The notes beneath the pieces were generated by a model. It was not told the origin of the DNA and searched no databases. It worked only from the letters and a program-made list of their open reading frames with translations. Positions 1 through 9,254 of a stretch of DNA of 64,000 nucleotides are shown piece after piece. Position 1 is the stretch's first letter. Each line of letters opens with the position of its first letter. The translations under genes and the position numbers were made by a program. The stretch comes from Nocardia cyriacigeorgica (lineage in GTDB: Bacteria; Actinomycetota; Actinomycetes; Mycobacteriales; Mycobacteriaceae): assembly GCF_029868385.1 (NCBI RefSeq), contig NZ_JARWNX010000064.1, positions 310,001-374,000 on the forward strand, in the 5' to 3' direction.

Positions 1-143
1 TGGACTGCACCGAACCCACCATCGACGGGGTGAAGGTGCTCTCGATCGAACAGAACGCCGACGACGCGAACGCCTGCGGTGACGGCGGCAGCGGCTACGT
101 CTACCCGGAACGCCGCTTCGTGGTGTGCGTCGAACAGCTGTAG
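1..143 (+). CDS. C-terminal fragment of an unidentified Cys-containing protein
   Basis: An open frame enters from the left edge (first full codon at position 3) and stops at TAG 141-143, giving the last 46 residues of a protein. Three cysteines are visible (in DCTEP, NACGDG and VVCVEQL), a spacing typical of small extracytoplasmic actinobacterial proteins with disulfides. The stop lies 21 bases before the next gene on the same strand. I do not recognise the family. A secreted or lipoprotein origin is a guess, because the N-terminus is outside the window. Confidence 0.6.
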   Translation, partial: DCTEPTIDGVKVLSIEQNADDANACGDGGSGYVYPERRFVVCVEQL

Positions 144-164
144 CGACACCCGTATCGTGGAGCG

Positions 165-1622
165 GTGAGCACCGCTGAGCTGCCACGTCTGCGCTCGGGT
201 ACCGGTCGCTGGATTCTGTTGGCCACCGTGCTCGGGTCGTCGGTCGCGTCGCTGGACGCGACCGTCGTCAATATCGCCCTGCCGCGCATCGGCGAATCGC
301 TCGACACCGATGTCGCGGGCCTGCAATGGACGCTCAACGGCTACACCCTGACCCTCGCCTCGTTCATCCTGCTCGGCGGTTCGCTCGGTGACCGGCTCGG
401 TCGACGCAAGGTGTTCGTCTGGGGCGCCATCGGATTCGCGATCACCTCGGTGCTGTGCGGTGCCGCCACCAGCATCGAGATGCTGGTCGCCGCGCGGGTC
501 CTCCAGGGTGTGGCGGGCGCGATGCTCACGCCGGGCAGTCTGGCGTTGATCTCCTCGTCCATCGATTCCCGCGATCAGGGCGCGGCGATCGGTTTGTGGT
601 CCGGTTTCGGTGGGGTGGCCGGTGCCTTCGGCCCGCTGCTCGGCGGCTGGTTGATCGAGCTGGCCGGATGGCGGTCGATCTTCTTCCTCAATGTCCCGCT
701 GACGGTGATCGTGGTGCTGGTGGCCGTACGGCATGTGCCGGAGAGCCGCGATCCACAGGCGGACGCCAGGCTCGACATACCCGGCGCGTTCGTCGTCGCG
801 GTGGCGCTGGCCGCACTCACGCTCGGCTTGATCGATGCCATGCCGTGGCTGGTGGTGGCCGGTGTGGCGCTGCTCGGCGCGTTCGTGGTGATCGAACTGC
901 GCAGCGATCATCCGCTGGTACCGCCCTCCTTGTTCGCCTCCAGGGTGTTCACCGTGGCGAATCTGGTGACGCTGGCCGTGTACGCGGCGCTGGGCGGAGT
1001 GTTCTTCCTGCTGGTACTGGAACTACAAGTGGTCGCCGGGTATTCACCGTTGCAGGCGGGGATGGCGACGGTGCCGGTCACCATTCTGATGCTGCTGCTG
1101 TCCGCGCCAGCGGGCCGGTGGGCACAGCGGCACGGGCCGCGTCTGCCGATGACGTTCGGTCCGGTGCTGGCCGCATTCGGGTTGGTACTGCTGCTCGGCA
1201 TCGGTCCCGGCTCCGCATATCCGGTGGATGTACTGCCGGGAGTGCTGCTGTTCGGTCTCGGGCTCGCGGTGCTGGTCGCCCCGCTCACCGGGGCCGTCCT
1301 CGGCGCGGTCGCACCGAGCGAGGCGGGGATCGCCTCCGGGGTCAATAATGCCGTGGCTCGTACGGCGCAACTGCTCTCGGTGGCCGCGCTGCCCGGTCTG
1401 GCCGGAATCTCCGGTGCGCTCGGCGATCCGGAGCAGTTCGATTCCGGTTTCGGGGTGGCCATGTGGATCTGTGCCGGGCTGCTGCTGGTCGGCGCGCTGC
1501 TGGCCGCGGTGTTGTTGCGCGCGCCGCGTCGCCGCGCGCCGACGCTGGACACCGTGGATTGTCTGCCACAGTGCGGTGTGGCCGCGCCCGCGCTGTCGCC
1601 CGCCATCGATCGCGGCACGTAG
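165..1622 (+). CDS. MFS drug/metabolite exporter, DHA2 (14-TM) family
   Basis: A 485-residue integral membrane protein beginning at GTG. It is rich in hydrophobic segments along its whole length, consistent with 14 helices. Residues 30-40 (LDATVVNIALP) match the first-helix motif of DHA2 drug:H+ antiporters, and residues 72-83 (GSLGDRLGRRKV) are the MFS motif A loop between helices 2 and 3. By family it should export a hydrophobic compound or drug by proton antiport; the substrate cannot be read from sequence. The C-terminal 30 residues are hydrophilic and probably cytoplasmic. It is followed by a strong hairpin shared with the convergent protease gene. Confidence 0.88.
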   Translation: MSTAELPRLRSGTGRWILLATVLGSSVASLDATVVNIALPRIGESLDTDVAGLQWTLNGYTLTLASFILLGGSLGDRLGRRKVFVWGAIGFAITSVLCGAATSIEMLVAARVLQGVAGAMLTPGSLALISSSIDSRDQGAAIGLWSGFGGVAGAFGPLLGGWLIELAGWRSIFFLNVPLTVIVVLVAVRHVPESRDPQADARLDIPGAFVVAVALAALTLGLIDAMPWLVVAGVALLGAFVVIELRSDHPLVPPSLFASRVFTVANLVTLAVYAALGGVFFLLVLELQVVAGYSPLQAGMATVPVTILMLLLSAPAGRWAQRHGPRLPMTFGPVLAAFGLVLLLGIGPGSAYPVDVLPGVLLFGLGLAVLVAPLTGAVLGAVAPSEAGIASGVNNAVARTAQLLSVAALPGLAGISGALGDPEQFDSGFGVAMWICAGLLLVGALLAAVLLRAPRRRAPTLDTVDCLPQCGVAAPALSPAIDRGT

Positions 1623-1663
1623 CCCGGCTGGAGCGGCGGCTGCGGTCACCTGCCCTGAAATGC

Positions 1664-1695
1664 CGAATGAGCGGGCATTTCTGCCCGCTCATTCG
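1664..1695. terminator. Bidirectional terminator hairpin
   Basis: A perfect 14-bp inverted repeat (CGAATGAGCGGGCA / TGCCCGCTCATTCG) with a 4-base TTTC loop. It sits between the convergent MFS and protease genes, so it can stop transcription from both sides. Confidence 0.85.
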
Positions 1696-1715
1696 AAGTA
1701 TCCGTCCGGAGGAAC

Positions 1716-2390
1716 TCAGATCGGCCGGAAGCCGGAGCCCACCCCGCCACGCCCGTTGACGTCGTCCATGATCGCGGTCAGGTTGGTGCCGACCTCGGGG
1801 CCGAAGCAGGCGATGGCCAGGTACGCGTTGACCATGCCGACCAGGGTGGATCCCACCACGACCGGTGCACCGGAATCACCTTCGACCACGCACATCTGGG
1901 ACCAGGTCTCGTAATTGGTCTGGAAGATATCGCCCCAGGTGACGCCGCAGGTATTGCCGGTGGTCCGGCCTTCCTTGCAGACGATGGTCGGGAACTGCGG
2001 CGGTGCGCCGATCCCGGTGATGGTGACATTGCCGATCCGGTTCACCGGGGTGATCCGGTTCGGATCGAACTGGATGACGGCGTAGTCGAGTTCGTGATTG
2101 GAGAAGACGAACTTGCCGATCGGGCCGTAACCGCGGTCCACCTCGGAGTACACCTGCGCGCCCGCGTCGCCGCAGTGCCCAGCGGTCAGCCCGACCAGGC
2201 GTCCCGCCCCATCGTGGCCGACCGTGGTCACCGTGCACTCGAACTGATTGTCGATCACGATTCCAGATCCACCGCCGATGACCGGCGCGCCTGGTGCGGC
2301 GCCCGCGGCGCCGGTGCCGGTCCCGAGCAGCGCCGCTCCGATGGCGACGGCGAGGACGGCGTTGGCCGCCTTGGCGAGTTTGCTGAACAT
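1716..2390 (-). CDS. Secreted chymotrypsin-like (S1 family) serine protease
   Basis: A 224-residue protein starting at ATG 2390, preceded by GGAGG; an upstream in-frame extension lacks such a site. Residues 1-32 form a signal peptide (hydrophobic run, then AGAAPGAP). The triad is visible: His72 in LTAGHCG, Asp102 in LDYAVIQFD, Ser173 in VEGDSGAP. Cysteine pairs flank His72 (C52/C73) and occur near C138/C148 and the active Ser, as in bacterial S1 proteases of the streptogrisin type. There is no long propeptide, so the mature domain follows the signal directly. It is exported and probably extracellular; the substrate is unknown. It is convergent to the MFS gene. Confidence 0.9.
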   Translation of the reverse strand: MFSKLAKAANAVLAVAIGAALLGTGTGAAGAAPGAPVIGGGSGIVIDNQFECTVTTVGHDGAGRLVGLTAGHCGDAGAQVYSEVDRGYGPIGKFVFSNHELDYAVIQFDPNRITPVNRIGNVTITGIGAPPQFPTIVCKEGRTTGNTCGVTWGDIFQTNYETWSQMCVVEGDSGAPVVVGSTLVGMVNAYLAIACFGPEVGTNLTAIMDDVNGRGGVGSGFRPI

Positions 2391-2903
2391 GTCCCTCCAG
2401 ACGTCGGAAGCCCGCACGATATCAATCTGTGGCACCCATCGTGTCAGTATTTGTGCTCGGGCGCGTCATCGGCCGCGCGGTCTCCGGCCACACGACGGTT
2501 TCGATACATATCAGCGTGCGCGTCCCATTCGCCTGGAATAGCAATTCGCTATCAGTGCTCGCATTATTCGGATCGAACTTTACAAACCGCGTTCGGTCAT
2601 GGTCGGTCGTCCAGAATTGAATCCAGCAATTTTGAATGAATAGTTTCCCTATTAATTAGGAACAGCCTCCGCGTCGGGATCGGCGTTCGCGCTGGTGAGC
2701 TGTAACTCGTTCCAGTTCATTTTCGTGAAAGATTGGGACCAATACCAACCAGAGAGCGATAACTCAGTGGTCGCGATGGATAGTGACAACCGTCTATGAC
2801 CGCAATCACATGTCTATGGTGTGTTCTGCGCTACTCCGTAGTAAGGTGCGTCAAGCAAACAAGTCGTCGGGGCAGGTAAACCGACGTCGAGAGGGGTTAG
2901 TCA
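2391..2903. promoter_or_regulatory. Long non-coding leader/promoter region between protease and mce operon
   Basis: These 513 bases separate two divergent genes. The stretch around 2540-2660 is clearly more AT-rich than its surroundings, as expected for promoters. No credible ORF was found. A short palindrome ATTGG-GA-CCAAT lies at 2732-2743. GAGAGGGG just before 2904 is the ribosome binding site of the first yrbE gene. The exact mce promoter cannot be fixed by eye. Confidence 0.5.
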
Positions 2904-3758
2904 GTGCAGTCGACCAAGAGTCCACCAGCAGGTTCGCGGTTGAGCGATGCGGTCGAGTGGACGAAGGACTACTGGCGCGACCATCCCAAAAAGTCGCTGG
3001 AAACGCTCGGTCGTCAGATGACCATGGGCGCGCAGGCGATCACGGAACTCGTCGTCGCCATCTTCCGCCGTCGGTTTCCGTTCGACGAGTTCATCCGGCA
3101 GTGCGCGTTCATGGCCAGTGTCGCCGCCGCGCCGACCTTGCTGGTCGCCATCCCGATCGGCGTCATCGTTTCGATTCAGGTCGGTGCGGTCGCCAGCCAG
3201 GTCGGCGCCACCTCCTTCATCGGCGCGGCCAATGGCCTCGGCATCATCCAGCAGGGCGCGCCACTGGTCACCGTGCTGATGATCGCCGGAGCCGTCGGTT
3301 CGGCCATCTGCGCCGACCTCGGTTCCCGCACCATTCGTGAGGAAATCGACGCCATGAAGGTGATGGGCGTCGATCCGATGCGGCGGCTGGTCGCCCCCCG
3401 GCTCGGCGCCGCGATGATCGTCAGCGTGCTGCTGTGCGGCTTCGTCGTCTTCGTCGGCTTCCTGACCGGCTACATCTTCAACATCTTCGCCCAGGGCGGG
3501 ACCCCCGGTTCCTATATCGCGACCTTCTCCTCGTTCGCGGTGACCATGGATCTGCTGGTGGCACTGATCAAATCGCTGCTGTTCGGTCTGCTCGCGGCGA
3601 TCATCGCCTGCGATACCGGGCTCAACACCCGCGGCGGCCCCGGCGGTGTCGCGAACTCGGTGAACACGGCCGTCGTCATGTCCGCGGTGATGTTGTTCGG
3701 CGTGAACGTGATCTTTACGCAGGTCTACAACACCCTCTTCCCCCCGACGGTGGTGTAG
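2904..3758 (+). CDS. yrbEA: YrbE-type permease A of Mce lipid importer
   Basis: A 284-residue integral membrane protein (MlaE/YrbE permease family) starting at GTG with GAGAGGGG upstream. The family signature is clear: CADLGSRTIREEIDAMKVMGVDP (about residues 135-157) holds the EExxAM-like coupling loop that contacts the MceG-type ATPase. About five to six hydrophobic helices follow a soluble N-terminal segment of about 60 residues, longer than in the classical YrbE1A/4A proteins. It opens the operon and is separated by 3 bases from the second permease. With YrbEB it forms the membrane channel of an ABC-like importer of lipids or steroids; no ATPase gene is in the window. Confidence 0.93.
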   Translation: MQSTKSPPAGSRLSDAVEWTKDYWRDHPKKSLETLGRQMTMGAQAITELVVAIFRRRFPFDEFIRQCAFMASVAAAPTLLVAIPIGVIVSIQVGAVASQVGATSFIGAANGLGIIQQGAPLVTVLMIAGAVGSAICADLGSRTIREEIDAMKVMGVDPMRRLVAPRLGAAMIVSVLLCGFVVFVGFLTGYIFNIFAQGGTPGSYIATFSSFAVTMDLLVALIKSLLFGLLAAIIACDTGLNTRGGPGGVANSVNTAVVMSAVMLFGVNVIFTQVYNTLFPPTVV

Positions 3759-3761
3759 CCG

Positions 3762-4625
3762 GTGTCCGCGACCTATGTGCCGCCCCTGCTGCGGCCCTTC
3801 CAGAAGCTCAAGTCCGCCGCCAACGCGCCGAAAGACATGCTGGCCCGCCTCGGCCACCAGGTGTTCTTCTTCCTGCGCTCGATCGGCTCGATGCCGTTGG
3901 CGTTCAAGCAGTACCCGAAAGAAGTCTGGCGGCTGCTGTCCGATGTCACCTGGGGCAACGGCAATCTCGTCGTCGGCGGCGGCACGATCGGCGTCATCCT
4001 GATCCTGTCCGCCTTCGGCGGTATGACCGTCGGCATCCAGGGCCACACCTCGCTCAACCTGCTCGGGCTCAGCCCGATCACCGGTGCCATCTCGGCCTTC
4101 GCCACCACCCGTGAACTCGGCCCGCTGCTCGCGGCGCTGGCGTTCGCGGCGCAGGCTGGCTGCCGTTTCACCGCCCAGCTCGGCGCCATGCGTATCTCGG
4201 AGGAGATCGACGCGCTCGAATCGGTCGCGATCCGCCCGCTGCCCTATCTGGTCAGCACCAGGATGATCGCGGCGATGATCACCATCGTCCCGCTCTACTG
4301 CCTCGGCCTTGCCATGGCCTACATCTCCTGCGCGCTCACCGTGCAGGCGATCGGCGGTACCGACAGCGGTACCTACATGCACTACTTCTACCAATTCCTG
4401 ATACCGACCGACGTGTTGTATTCGCTGCTCAAAGCGATCATCTTCGTCGCGATCACCACGTTCATCCAGTGCTACTACGGCTTCTTCGCCTCGGGTGGAC
4501 CCGAGGGTGTCGGTGTGGCAGCGGGCCGCGCGATCAAGATGTGCATCATCATCGTCGTGTTCGCCGACCTGTTCATGACCTTGGCCATCTGGGGTGTCAA
4601 CCCCGGCATCAGGATCTCGGGGTAG
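3762..4625 (+). CDS. yrbEB: YrbE-type permease B of Mce lipid importer
   Basis: A 287-residue MlaE-family permease starting at GTG three bases after the previous stop. The segment CRFTAQLGAMRISEEIDALE (about residues 142-161) is the conserved EExDAL loop that couples to the ATPase. Hydrophobic helices occupy the rest after an amphipathic N-terminus of about 70 residues. It pairs with the preceding permease as a heterodimer in the inner membrane, as known for actinobacterial Mce systems. The next gene begins 3 bases after its stop, so the genes are almost certainly one transcript. Confidence 0.93.
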   Translation: MSATYVPPLLRPFQKLKSAANAPKDMLARLGHQVFFFLRSIGSMPLAFKQYPKEVWRLLSDVTWGNGNLVVGGGTIGVILILSAFGGMTVGIQGHTSLNLLGLSPITGAISAFATTRELGPLLAALAFAAQAGCRFTAQLGAMRISEEIDALESVAIRPLPYLVSTRMIAAMITIVPLYCLGLAMAYISCALTVQAIGGTDSGTYMHYFYQFLIPTDVLYSLLKAIIFVAITTFIQCYYGFFASGGPEGVGVAAGRAIKMCIIIVVFADLFMTLAIWGVNPGIRISG

Positions 4626-4628
4626 GCA

Positions 4629-6161
4629 ATGATCATCGATCCGAGTGGGCGCGGGCCCACCATGCGGCAACTGCTCATCGCGGGTACGTGTGGGCTCGTC
4701 GTCTTCGCCGTCATCCTCGGCTTCCTGATGGCGCGCTATCAGGGGTACTTCGTGCCCAAGGTGAAGGTCACCGCGAATCTGACCACCACCGGTGACGGGC
4801 TGCCGCAGGACGCCGACGTCAAATTCCGCGGTGTGCTGGTCGGGGCCGTCGACGATGTCTCGGTCGCCGCGAAAGGTGAACTACAGCAGGTCCATATCGA
4901 GTTGAAGCCGGAGTTCGTCGACGGCATCCCGGACACGGTCACCGCACGCGTGGTGCCGAGCAACCTGTTCGCGGTGACCTCGGTGGAACTGGTCTTCAAC
5001 GGCACCTCCGACGGGCACCTGGAAGAGGGCTCGGTCATCGAGGAGGACCGGAGCAAGGGCACCGTCGCATTGCAGGACACCCTCACCACGGTGCAGAACA
5101 TCCTCGACCAGATCGACCCGATGCAGTTCGGGCGAGTGCTCGGCACACTGTCCTACGCGCTCGACGGCAGCGGCCGGGTGCCCGGCTCCACCATCGAACG
5201 TCTGGACCGCTGGCTGACCACGGTCGACGAGTCCATCCCGGATCTCGGTGCGTTGCTCGGCGATTTCTCCGCCTCGGCGAACGCGCTCAACCAGTCCGCG
5301 CCCGAACTGATGGACGTGCTCGCCAGCTCGGTCACCACCGCGCGCACCATCGCCGACCGTCGGTCCGAACTCGCCGCCCTGATCAGCGGTGCGTCGAGCA
5401 CGGCGGACAAGGTCAACGCGTTGTTCGCGGCCAACCCGAACTCGGGTAAAGAGGTCACCGCGGGTCTGAACGCCACCATCGGTGCGCTCGCCTCCGACCC
5501 GAGCGCGATCACCAACTCGATCGCCAATCTGAACAGCTCCACCCGGAAGCTGAACACGGTCTTCACCTGGGGTCCGCAGCGGCAGATGGTGTGGAACGCG
5601 GGCGTCACCTTCACCCCGTGGAAGCCGAACACCATCGAGGATTGCCCGCGCTACGGCAGTCTCGCCGGTCCGAGCTGTGGCACCGCGCCCGCGGTCGCCG
5701 ATCCGGGTGTGCTCCCGGAATCGATGCGGCCCGGCCGGTTGAAGTCGGCCGACGGACTGCCCGTGCTGCCACCACTGCCGGGTATGCCCGCCATCCCCGG
5801 GGTGACCACCCAGGTCACCGCGCCCGCGCCGGCCGCGCCCACGGCGGCACTGCCGAACCCGTTCGCCGGTACCCCGCTCGAGGGTCTGTTCCCGAATCTG
5901 GTGCCGCCAGGTGCGCCCGCACCGGCCGCGCCGCAGCCGGGAGCCGCGCCCGCGGCGCAGCCCGAGCAGGGCGCACCGGCGCCGGCGGGCGACACCCAGC
6001 GTCCCGGTGTGAAGCCCGCGGCCCGGCCGATCGCCTACACCGACGATCAGGCGTTGACCGCGCTGCTCGGCCGTAAGGCCTCCACCCTCGAGTACATGAT
6101 GTTGAGCACGAGCCTGGAAGGCGGAACGTTGCAGGTCACCGAAGAGGGGGCCCGCCGATGA
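4629..6161 (+). CDS. mceA: Mce family protein, position A
   Basis: 510 residues. An N-terminal signal-anchor (about residues 14-37) is followed by the MCE domain (about 45-130, from YFVPKVKVTANL through DVKFRGVLVGAVDDV) and a long helical region (about 155-310) of the kind that builds the tunnel of Mce hexamers. The C-terminal third (about 360-460) is Pro/Ala-rich low complexity, ending in a more normal 45-residue tail. Such tails are common in one or two Mce subunits per operon. The protein should sit in the cell envelope and pass lipids to the YrbE permeases. Its stop overlaps the next start by 4 bases (ATGA). Confidence 0.92.
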   Translation: MIIDPSGRGPTMRQLLIAGTCGLVVFAVILGFLMARYQGYFVPKVKVTANLTTTGDGLPQDADVKFRGVLVGAVDDVSVAAKGELQQVHIELKPEFVDGIPDTVTARVVPSNLFAVTSVELVFNGTSDGHLEEGSVIEEDRSKGTVALQDTLTTVQNILDQIDPMQFGRVLGTLSYALDGSGRVPGSTIERLDRWLTTVDESIPDLGALLGDFSASANALNQSAPELMDVLASSVTTARTIADRRSELAALISGASSTADKVNALFAANPNSGKEVTAGLNATIGALASDPSAITNSIANLNSSTRKLNTVFTWGPQRQMVWNAGVTFTPWKPNTIEDCPRYGSLAGPSCGTAPAVADPGVLPESMRPGRLKSADGLPVLPPLPGMPAIPGVTTQVTAPAPAAPTAALPNPFAGTPLEGLFPNLVPPGAPAPAAPQPGAAPAAQPEQGAPAPAGDTQRPGVKPAARPIAYTDDQALTALLGRKASTLEYMMLSTSLEGGTLQVTEEGARR

Positions 6162-7186
6162 GCATTCGTAGACCGCTGATCGGTTTCAGTCTCTTCGCCG
6201 TGGTATCGATTCTGGTCACCGTGGTCATCTGGAACACGCTGGCCCGCACCGTCGACGGCGATACCAAGACCTATTCGGCGACCTTCACCGATGTGCTCGG
6301 TCTGCGCGAGGGTGACGATGTGCGCATGGCCGGCGTCCGGGTCGGCAAGGTCGAGAAGATCGAACTCGACGACAACAACGACGCCCACGTCTCGTTCATC
6401 GTCCAGGACGAGCAGACCCTGTACGGCAACACCAAGGCTCTGGTGCGCTACCAGAACCTGATCGGTCAGCGCTATATCGCGCTGGCGCCCGGCACCGGCG
6501 GTGACGCCACTCCGATGGAGAACAACGCCACCATCCCGCTCGAGCGCACCGAGCCGTCGTTCGACATCTCGGCGCTGCTCAACGGATTCCAGCCGTTGTT
6601 CCAGGCGCTCGAGCCCGAGCAGGTCAACCGCCTGTCGGAGACGTTCGTGCTGGCATTGCAGGGTGATCGGCTCTCGCTGAGCGCGTTCATCACCCAGGCC
6701 GCGACGCTGGCCACCGATTTCGAGCGCCGAGACGCGATTCTCAGCGATGTGATCACCAACCTCAGCAGTGTCATGTCGGGGTTGGCAAAACGAGGGGACG
6801 AATTGGAGACGCTGGTAACCCAGACCCGAGCGCTGATCGGCGGGCTCTATGAACAGGGCCAGTCGCTGCAACAGTCCACCGTGCAGATCGCCGACGCCAC
6901 CACCGCACTGGTCGATATGGTCGGCACCATCCAGCCCAAGCTCGATGCCGCGCAGAACTCGACCCGCGACGCGCTGACGCTGCTGCTGGCCAATGGCGCC
7001 AAACTCGACCAGGCCGCGATCGACCTGCCGTCGGTGCTCGCCGATGTGGGCCGGTTCACCTCCGAGGGCGCCTACGCCAACGCCTACATCTGCCGCCTCG
7101 ACGTCTCGCTGTACGGAATCCTCTTCCCGCGCGGGCTGTTCTCGCAGATCGGCGGCAACGGACAGTCGGCGGTGTGCCGCCCATGA
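6158..7186 (+). CDS. mceB: Mce family protein, position B
   Basis: 342 residues starting at an ATG that overlaps the previous stop (ATGA), a sign of translational coupling. An N-terminal hydrophobic anchor (residues about 9-30) precedes a canonical MCE domain: YSATFTDVLGLREGDDVRMAGVRVGKVEKIEL (about 43-75). The remainder is long amphipathic helix, ending in a Cys-containing tail (YICRLDV, SAVCRP) typical of subunit B. The role is a structural subunit of the envelope-spanning lipid conduit. No proline-rich extension is present. Confidence 0.92.
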   Translation: MSIRRPLIGFSLFAVVSILVTVVIWNTLARTVDGDTKTYSATFTDVLGLREGDDVRMAGVRVGKVEKIELDDNNDAHVSFIVQDEQTLYGNTKALVRYQNLIGQRYIALAPGTGGDATPMENNATIPLERTEPSFDISALLNGFQPLFQALEPEQVNRLSETFVLALQGDRLSLSAFITQAATLATDFERRDAILSDVITNLSSVMSGLAKRGDELETLVTQTRALIGGLYEQGQSLQQSTVQIADATTALVDMVGTIQPKLDAAQNSTRDALTLLLANGAKLDQAAIDLPSVLADVGRFTSEGAYANAYICRLDVSLYGILFPRGLFSQIGGNGQSAVCRP

Positions 7187-8175
7187 CCAAGATCAAAACC
7201 TGGTTCAACGCCAACCGCTACTTCGGGCTCGGCATCATCGGCGCCGCATTGGTCGCGCTGCTGGTGATCGTGTCCTCCGGCTTCCAGAGCCTCGGCATCG
7301 GTGAGCAGAAGATCGAAGCGGAGTTCGTCCAGGCCGCCGGTATCAAGGTCGGCGACAAGGTCGACGTCGCCGGTGTCCCGGTCGGCCGGGTCGCGGCCGC
7401 CGAACTCGAGGGCGATCACGTGGTGATCACCTTGCAGATCAACGACGATGTGAAGCTCGGCCCGGATGCGCACGCCTCCATCAAGATGGCAACGCTGCTC
7501 GGCGCCCGCTATGTGGATCTGGAGCCGGGCGACGGCTCCGGTCTCGACGGCGACCGGATTCCCAAGACCAACACCACCGTTCCCTACAACCTCGCCGATG
7601 TCGTACAGCGCGGCACCCCGAAGTTCGAGGAACTCGACACCGCCAAGCTGGCCGAATCGCTGAACCTGTTCAACCAGCAGCTCGGCGGTTCACCAGAGCT
7701 GATCGCGCAGGCGCTCAACAGCGTCGGTGCCCTGGCCAAGACCATCGACTCGCGTAAGACCCAGGTCGATTCGCTGCTCAAGGATCTGGATCGGGTCACC
7801 ACCATCCTGGCCGACAACCGCAACAGTGTGCTGCTCGTGGTCACCCAGGGTGAGGCGATCGCCAGCCGGGTGATGGAGCGACAGGGGCTGCTGCGTCAGC
7901 TGCTCGACAATGTCGCCACCCTGACCGCGCAGCTCCAGCAGATCGGCGCACAGAACGACAATCAGTTCTCCGGCACGCTCGATCAGCTCAACACCATGGC
8001 CGCGGGCCTACAGAAGAACAAGGACAACCTGGACCGGCTGCTGTCGATCATGCCGCCTGCGGTGCGGTATCTGGCCAATGCCTGGGGTAACGGCAACTAC
8101 GCCGAGGTCGGCATCCCGTGGCTGTTCCCGGACAACTGGTTGTGCTTCGCCCAAGTCGCCGAGGGGTGCGCGTGA
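7183..8175 (+). CDS. mceC: Mce family protein, position C
   Basis: 330 residues from ATG 7183, chosen because it overlaps the previous stop as ATGA; a GTG three codons upstream is possible but less likely. A hydrophobic anchor (about residues 13-35) is followed by the MCE domain (FVQAAGIKVGDKVDVAGVPVGRVAAAEL, about 45-75) and a helical region with many Gln/Asn/Leu heptads. The C-terminus is short, without a Pro-rich tail, and carries Trp and Cys residues (WLFPDNWLCF). It is one of six homologous subunits expected to form a heterohexamer. Confidence 0.91.
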   Translation: MTKIKTWFNANRYFGLGIIGAALVALLVIVSSGFQSLGIGEQKIEAEFVQAAGIKVGDKVDVAGVPVGRVAAAELEGDHVVITLQINDDVKLGPDAHASIKMATLLGARYVDLEPGDGSGLDGDRIPKTNTTVPYNLADVVQRGTPKFEELDTAKLAESLNLFNQQLGGSPELIAQALNSVGALAKTIDSRKTQVDSLLKDLDRVTTILADNRNSVLLVVTQGEAIASRVMERQGLLRQLLDNVATLTAQLQQIGAQNDNQFSGTLDQLNTMAAGLQKNKDNLDRLLSIMPPAVRYLANAWGNGNYAEVGIPWLFPDNWLCFAQVAEGCA

Positions 8176-9254
8176 TGAGACTCAGGACGATCGCCCAATC
8201 CTTGTTCGTCGGTGCCAGCGCGCTCATGGTCGGCAGCTGCTCGCTGCTGCCAGGGCCGTTGAACAACGACATCAAGATCACCGCGGATTTCGAGAACATC
8301 GCGGGTATGTACGAGGGCAACAGCATCCAGGTGCTCGGCATCGATGTCGGCAAGGTCGACAAGATCGTGCCGCGCGGCACCTTCGTCGAGGTGCATATGA
8401 CCCTCGACGGTGATGTGAAGTTCCCCAAGGACGCCATGGCCGTGGTGATCTCGCCGTCGATCGTGACCGACCGCCATATCGAGATCACTCCGCCGTTCAC
8501 CGAGGGCGAGACCTTGTCCGACGGCGATCATCTGCCGCTGGAACGTACCGACGTCCCGGTCGAACTCGACACGATGATCAAGACCATCGATCAGTTCGCC
8601 GCTGCGCTCAAACCGGAGGAGGGCCAGGAAGGTCTCGGCCCGCTGTCGGGCCGGGTGCTGTATCCGATGCTCGACGGCAACGGTGAGAACATCCGCGACA
8701 CGCTGAACGCGCTGTCGAGTGCGCTCAAGGTCGGTCTGGACAACAAGGACGCGATCTCGACCATCATCATCAAGCTCAACGAGCTCACCACGATGCTGGC
8801 CGAAAACGATCAGTCGGTGCGGGATTTCAGCAATCAGGCCACCCAGATGACAACGCTGCTCGCCGAGCAGGCGCCGGGTCTTCAGGCCACGCTGAACCAG
8901 CTCAACAGCTTCCTCACCAATACGAGCTCGATCTTCGCCGACCATCAGGATCAGATCTCCGACACCCTCACCCGGATGACCGCGGTCACCGATCAGCTGC
9001 GCCAGAACGCACGCGGGCTCACCGAGGTCATCGACGTCGCGCCGATGCTGTTGCAGAGCATCGATAAGTCGATGAACCACGAACTCGGCTACATCCGGCT
9101 GCACGGCATCGTCGGCACCACCCTCGCCGGCGAGCAGATCAGCCTGTTCTGTGAGCGCATCCAGATGCGAGCCGATGGTTGCCGCACCGGCCGGATGGAG
9201 GACTTCGGTCCCGACTTCGGACTCACCGCCGCACTGCTTGGACTGACGAAATGA
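8175..9254 (+). CDS. mceD: Mce family protein, position D, with lipoprotein-like N-terminus
   Basis: 359 residues from ATG 8175, which overlaps the previous TGA by one base; an in-frame GTG one codon earlier is an alternative. Instead of a plain anchor, the N-terminus reads as a lipoprotein signal ending in ALMVGSCSLLPG, with Cys at about residue 23. The MCE domain follows (ADFENIAGMYEGNSIQVLGIDVGKVDKI). In classical mce operons the lipoprotein is the fifth subunit (LprK-type); here the fourth also has a plausible lipobox. The C-terminal half is helical and ends with two Cys residues (FCERI, DGCRTG). Confidence 0.9.
   Translation: MRLRTIAQSLFVGASALMVGSCSLLPGPLNNDIKITADFENIAGMYEGNSIQVLGIDVGKVDKIVPRGTFVEVHMTLDGDVKFPKDAMAVVISPSIVTDRHIEITPPFTEGETLSDGDHLPLERTDVPVELDTMIKTIDQFAAALKPEEGQEGLGPLSGRVLYPMLDGNGENIRDTLNALSSALKVGLDNKDAISTIIIKLNELTTMLAENDQSVRDFSNQATQMTTLLAEQAPGLQATLNQLNSFLTNTSSIFADHQDQISDTLTRMTAVTDQLRQNARGLTEVIDVAPMLLQSIDKSMNHELGYIRLHGIVGTTLAGEQISLFCERIQMRADGCRTGRMEDFGPDFGLTAALLGLTK

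Noticed and set aside
2901..4670. 589-codon minus-strand open frame opposite the yrbE genes
   Set aside because: It is His/Asp/Arg-rich antisense of two clear permease genes, a usual shadow in GC-rich DNA; no domain or ribosome binding site.
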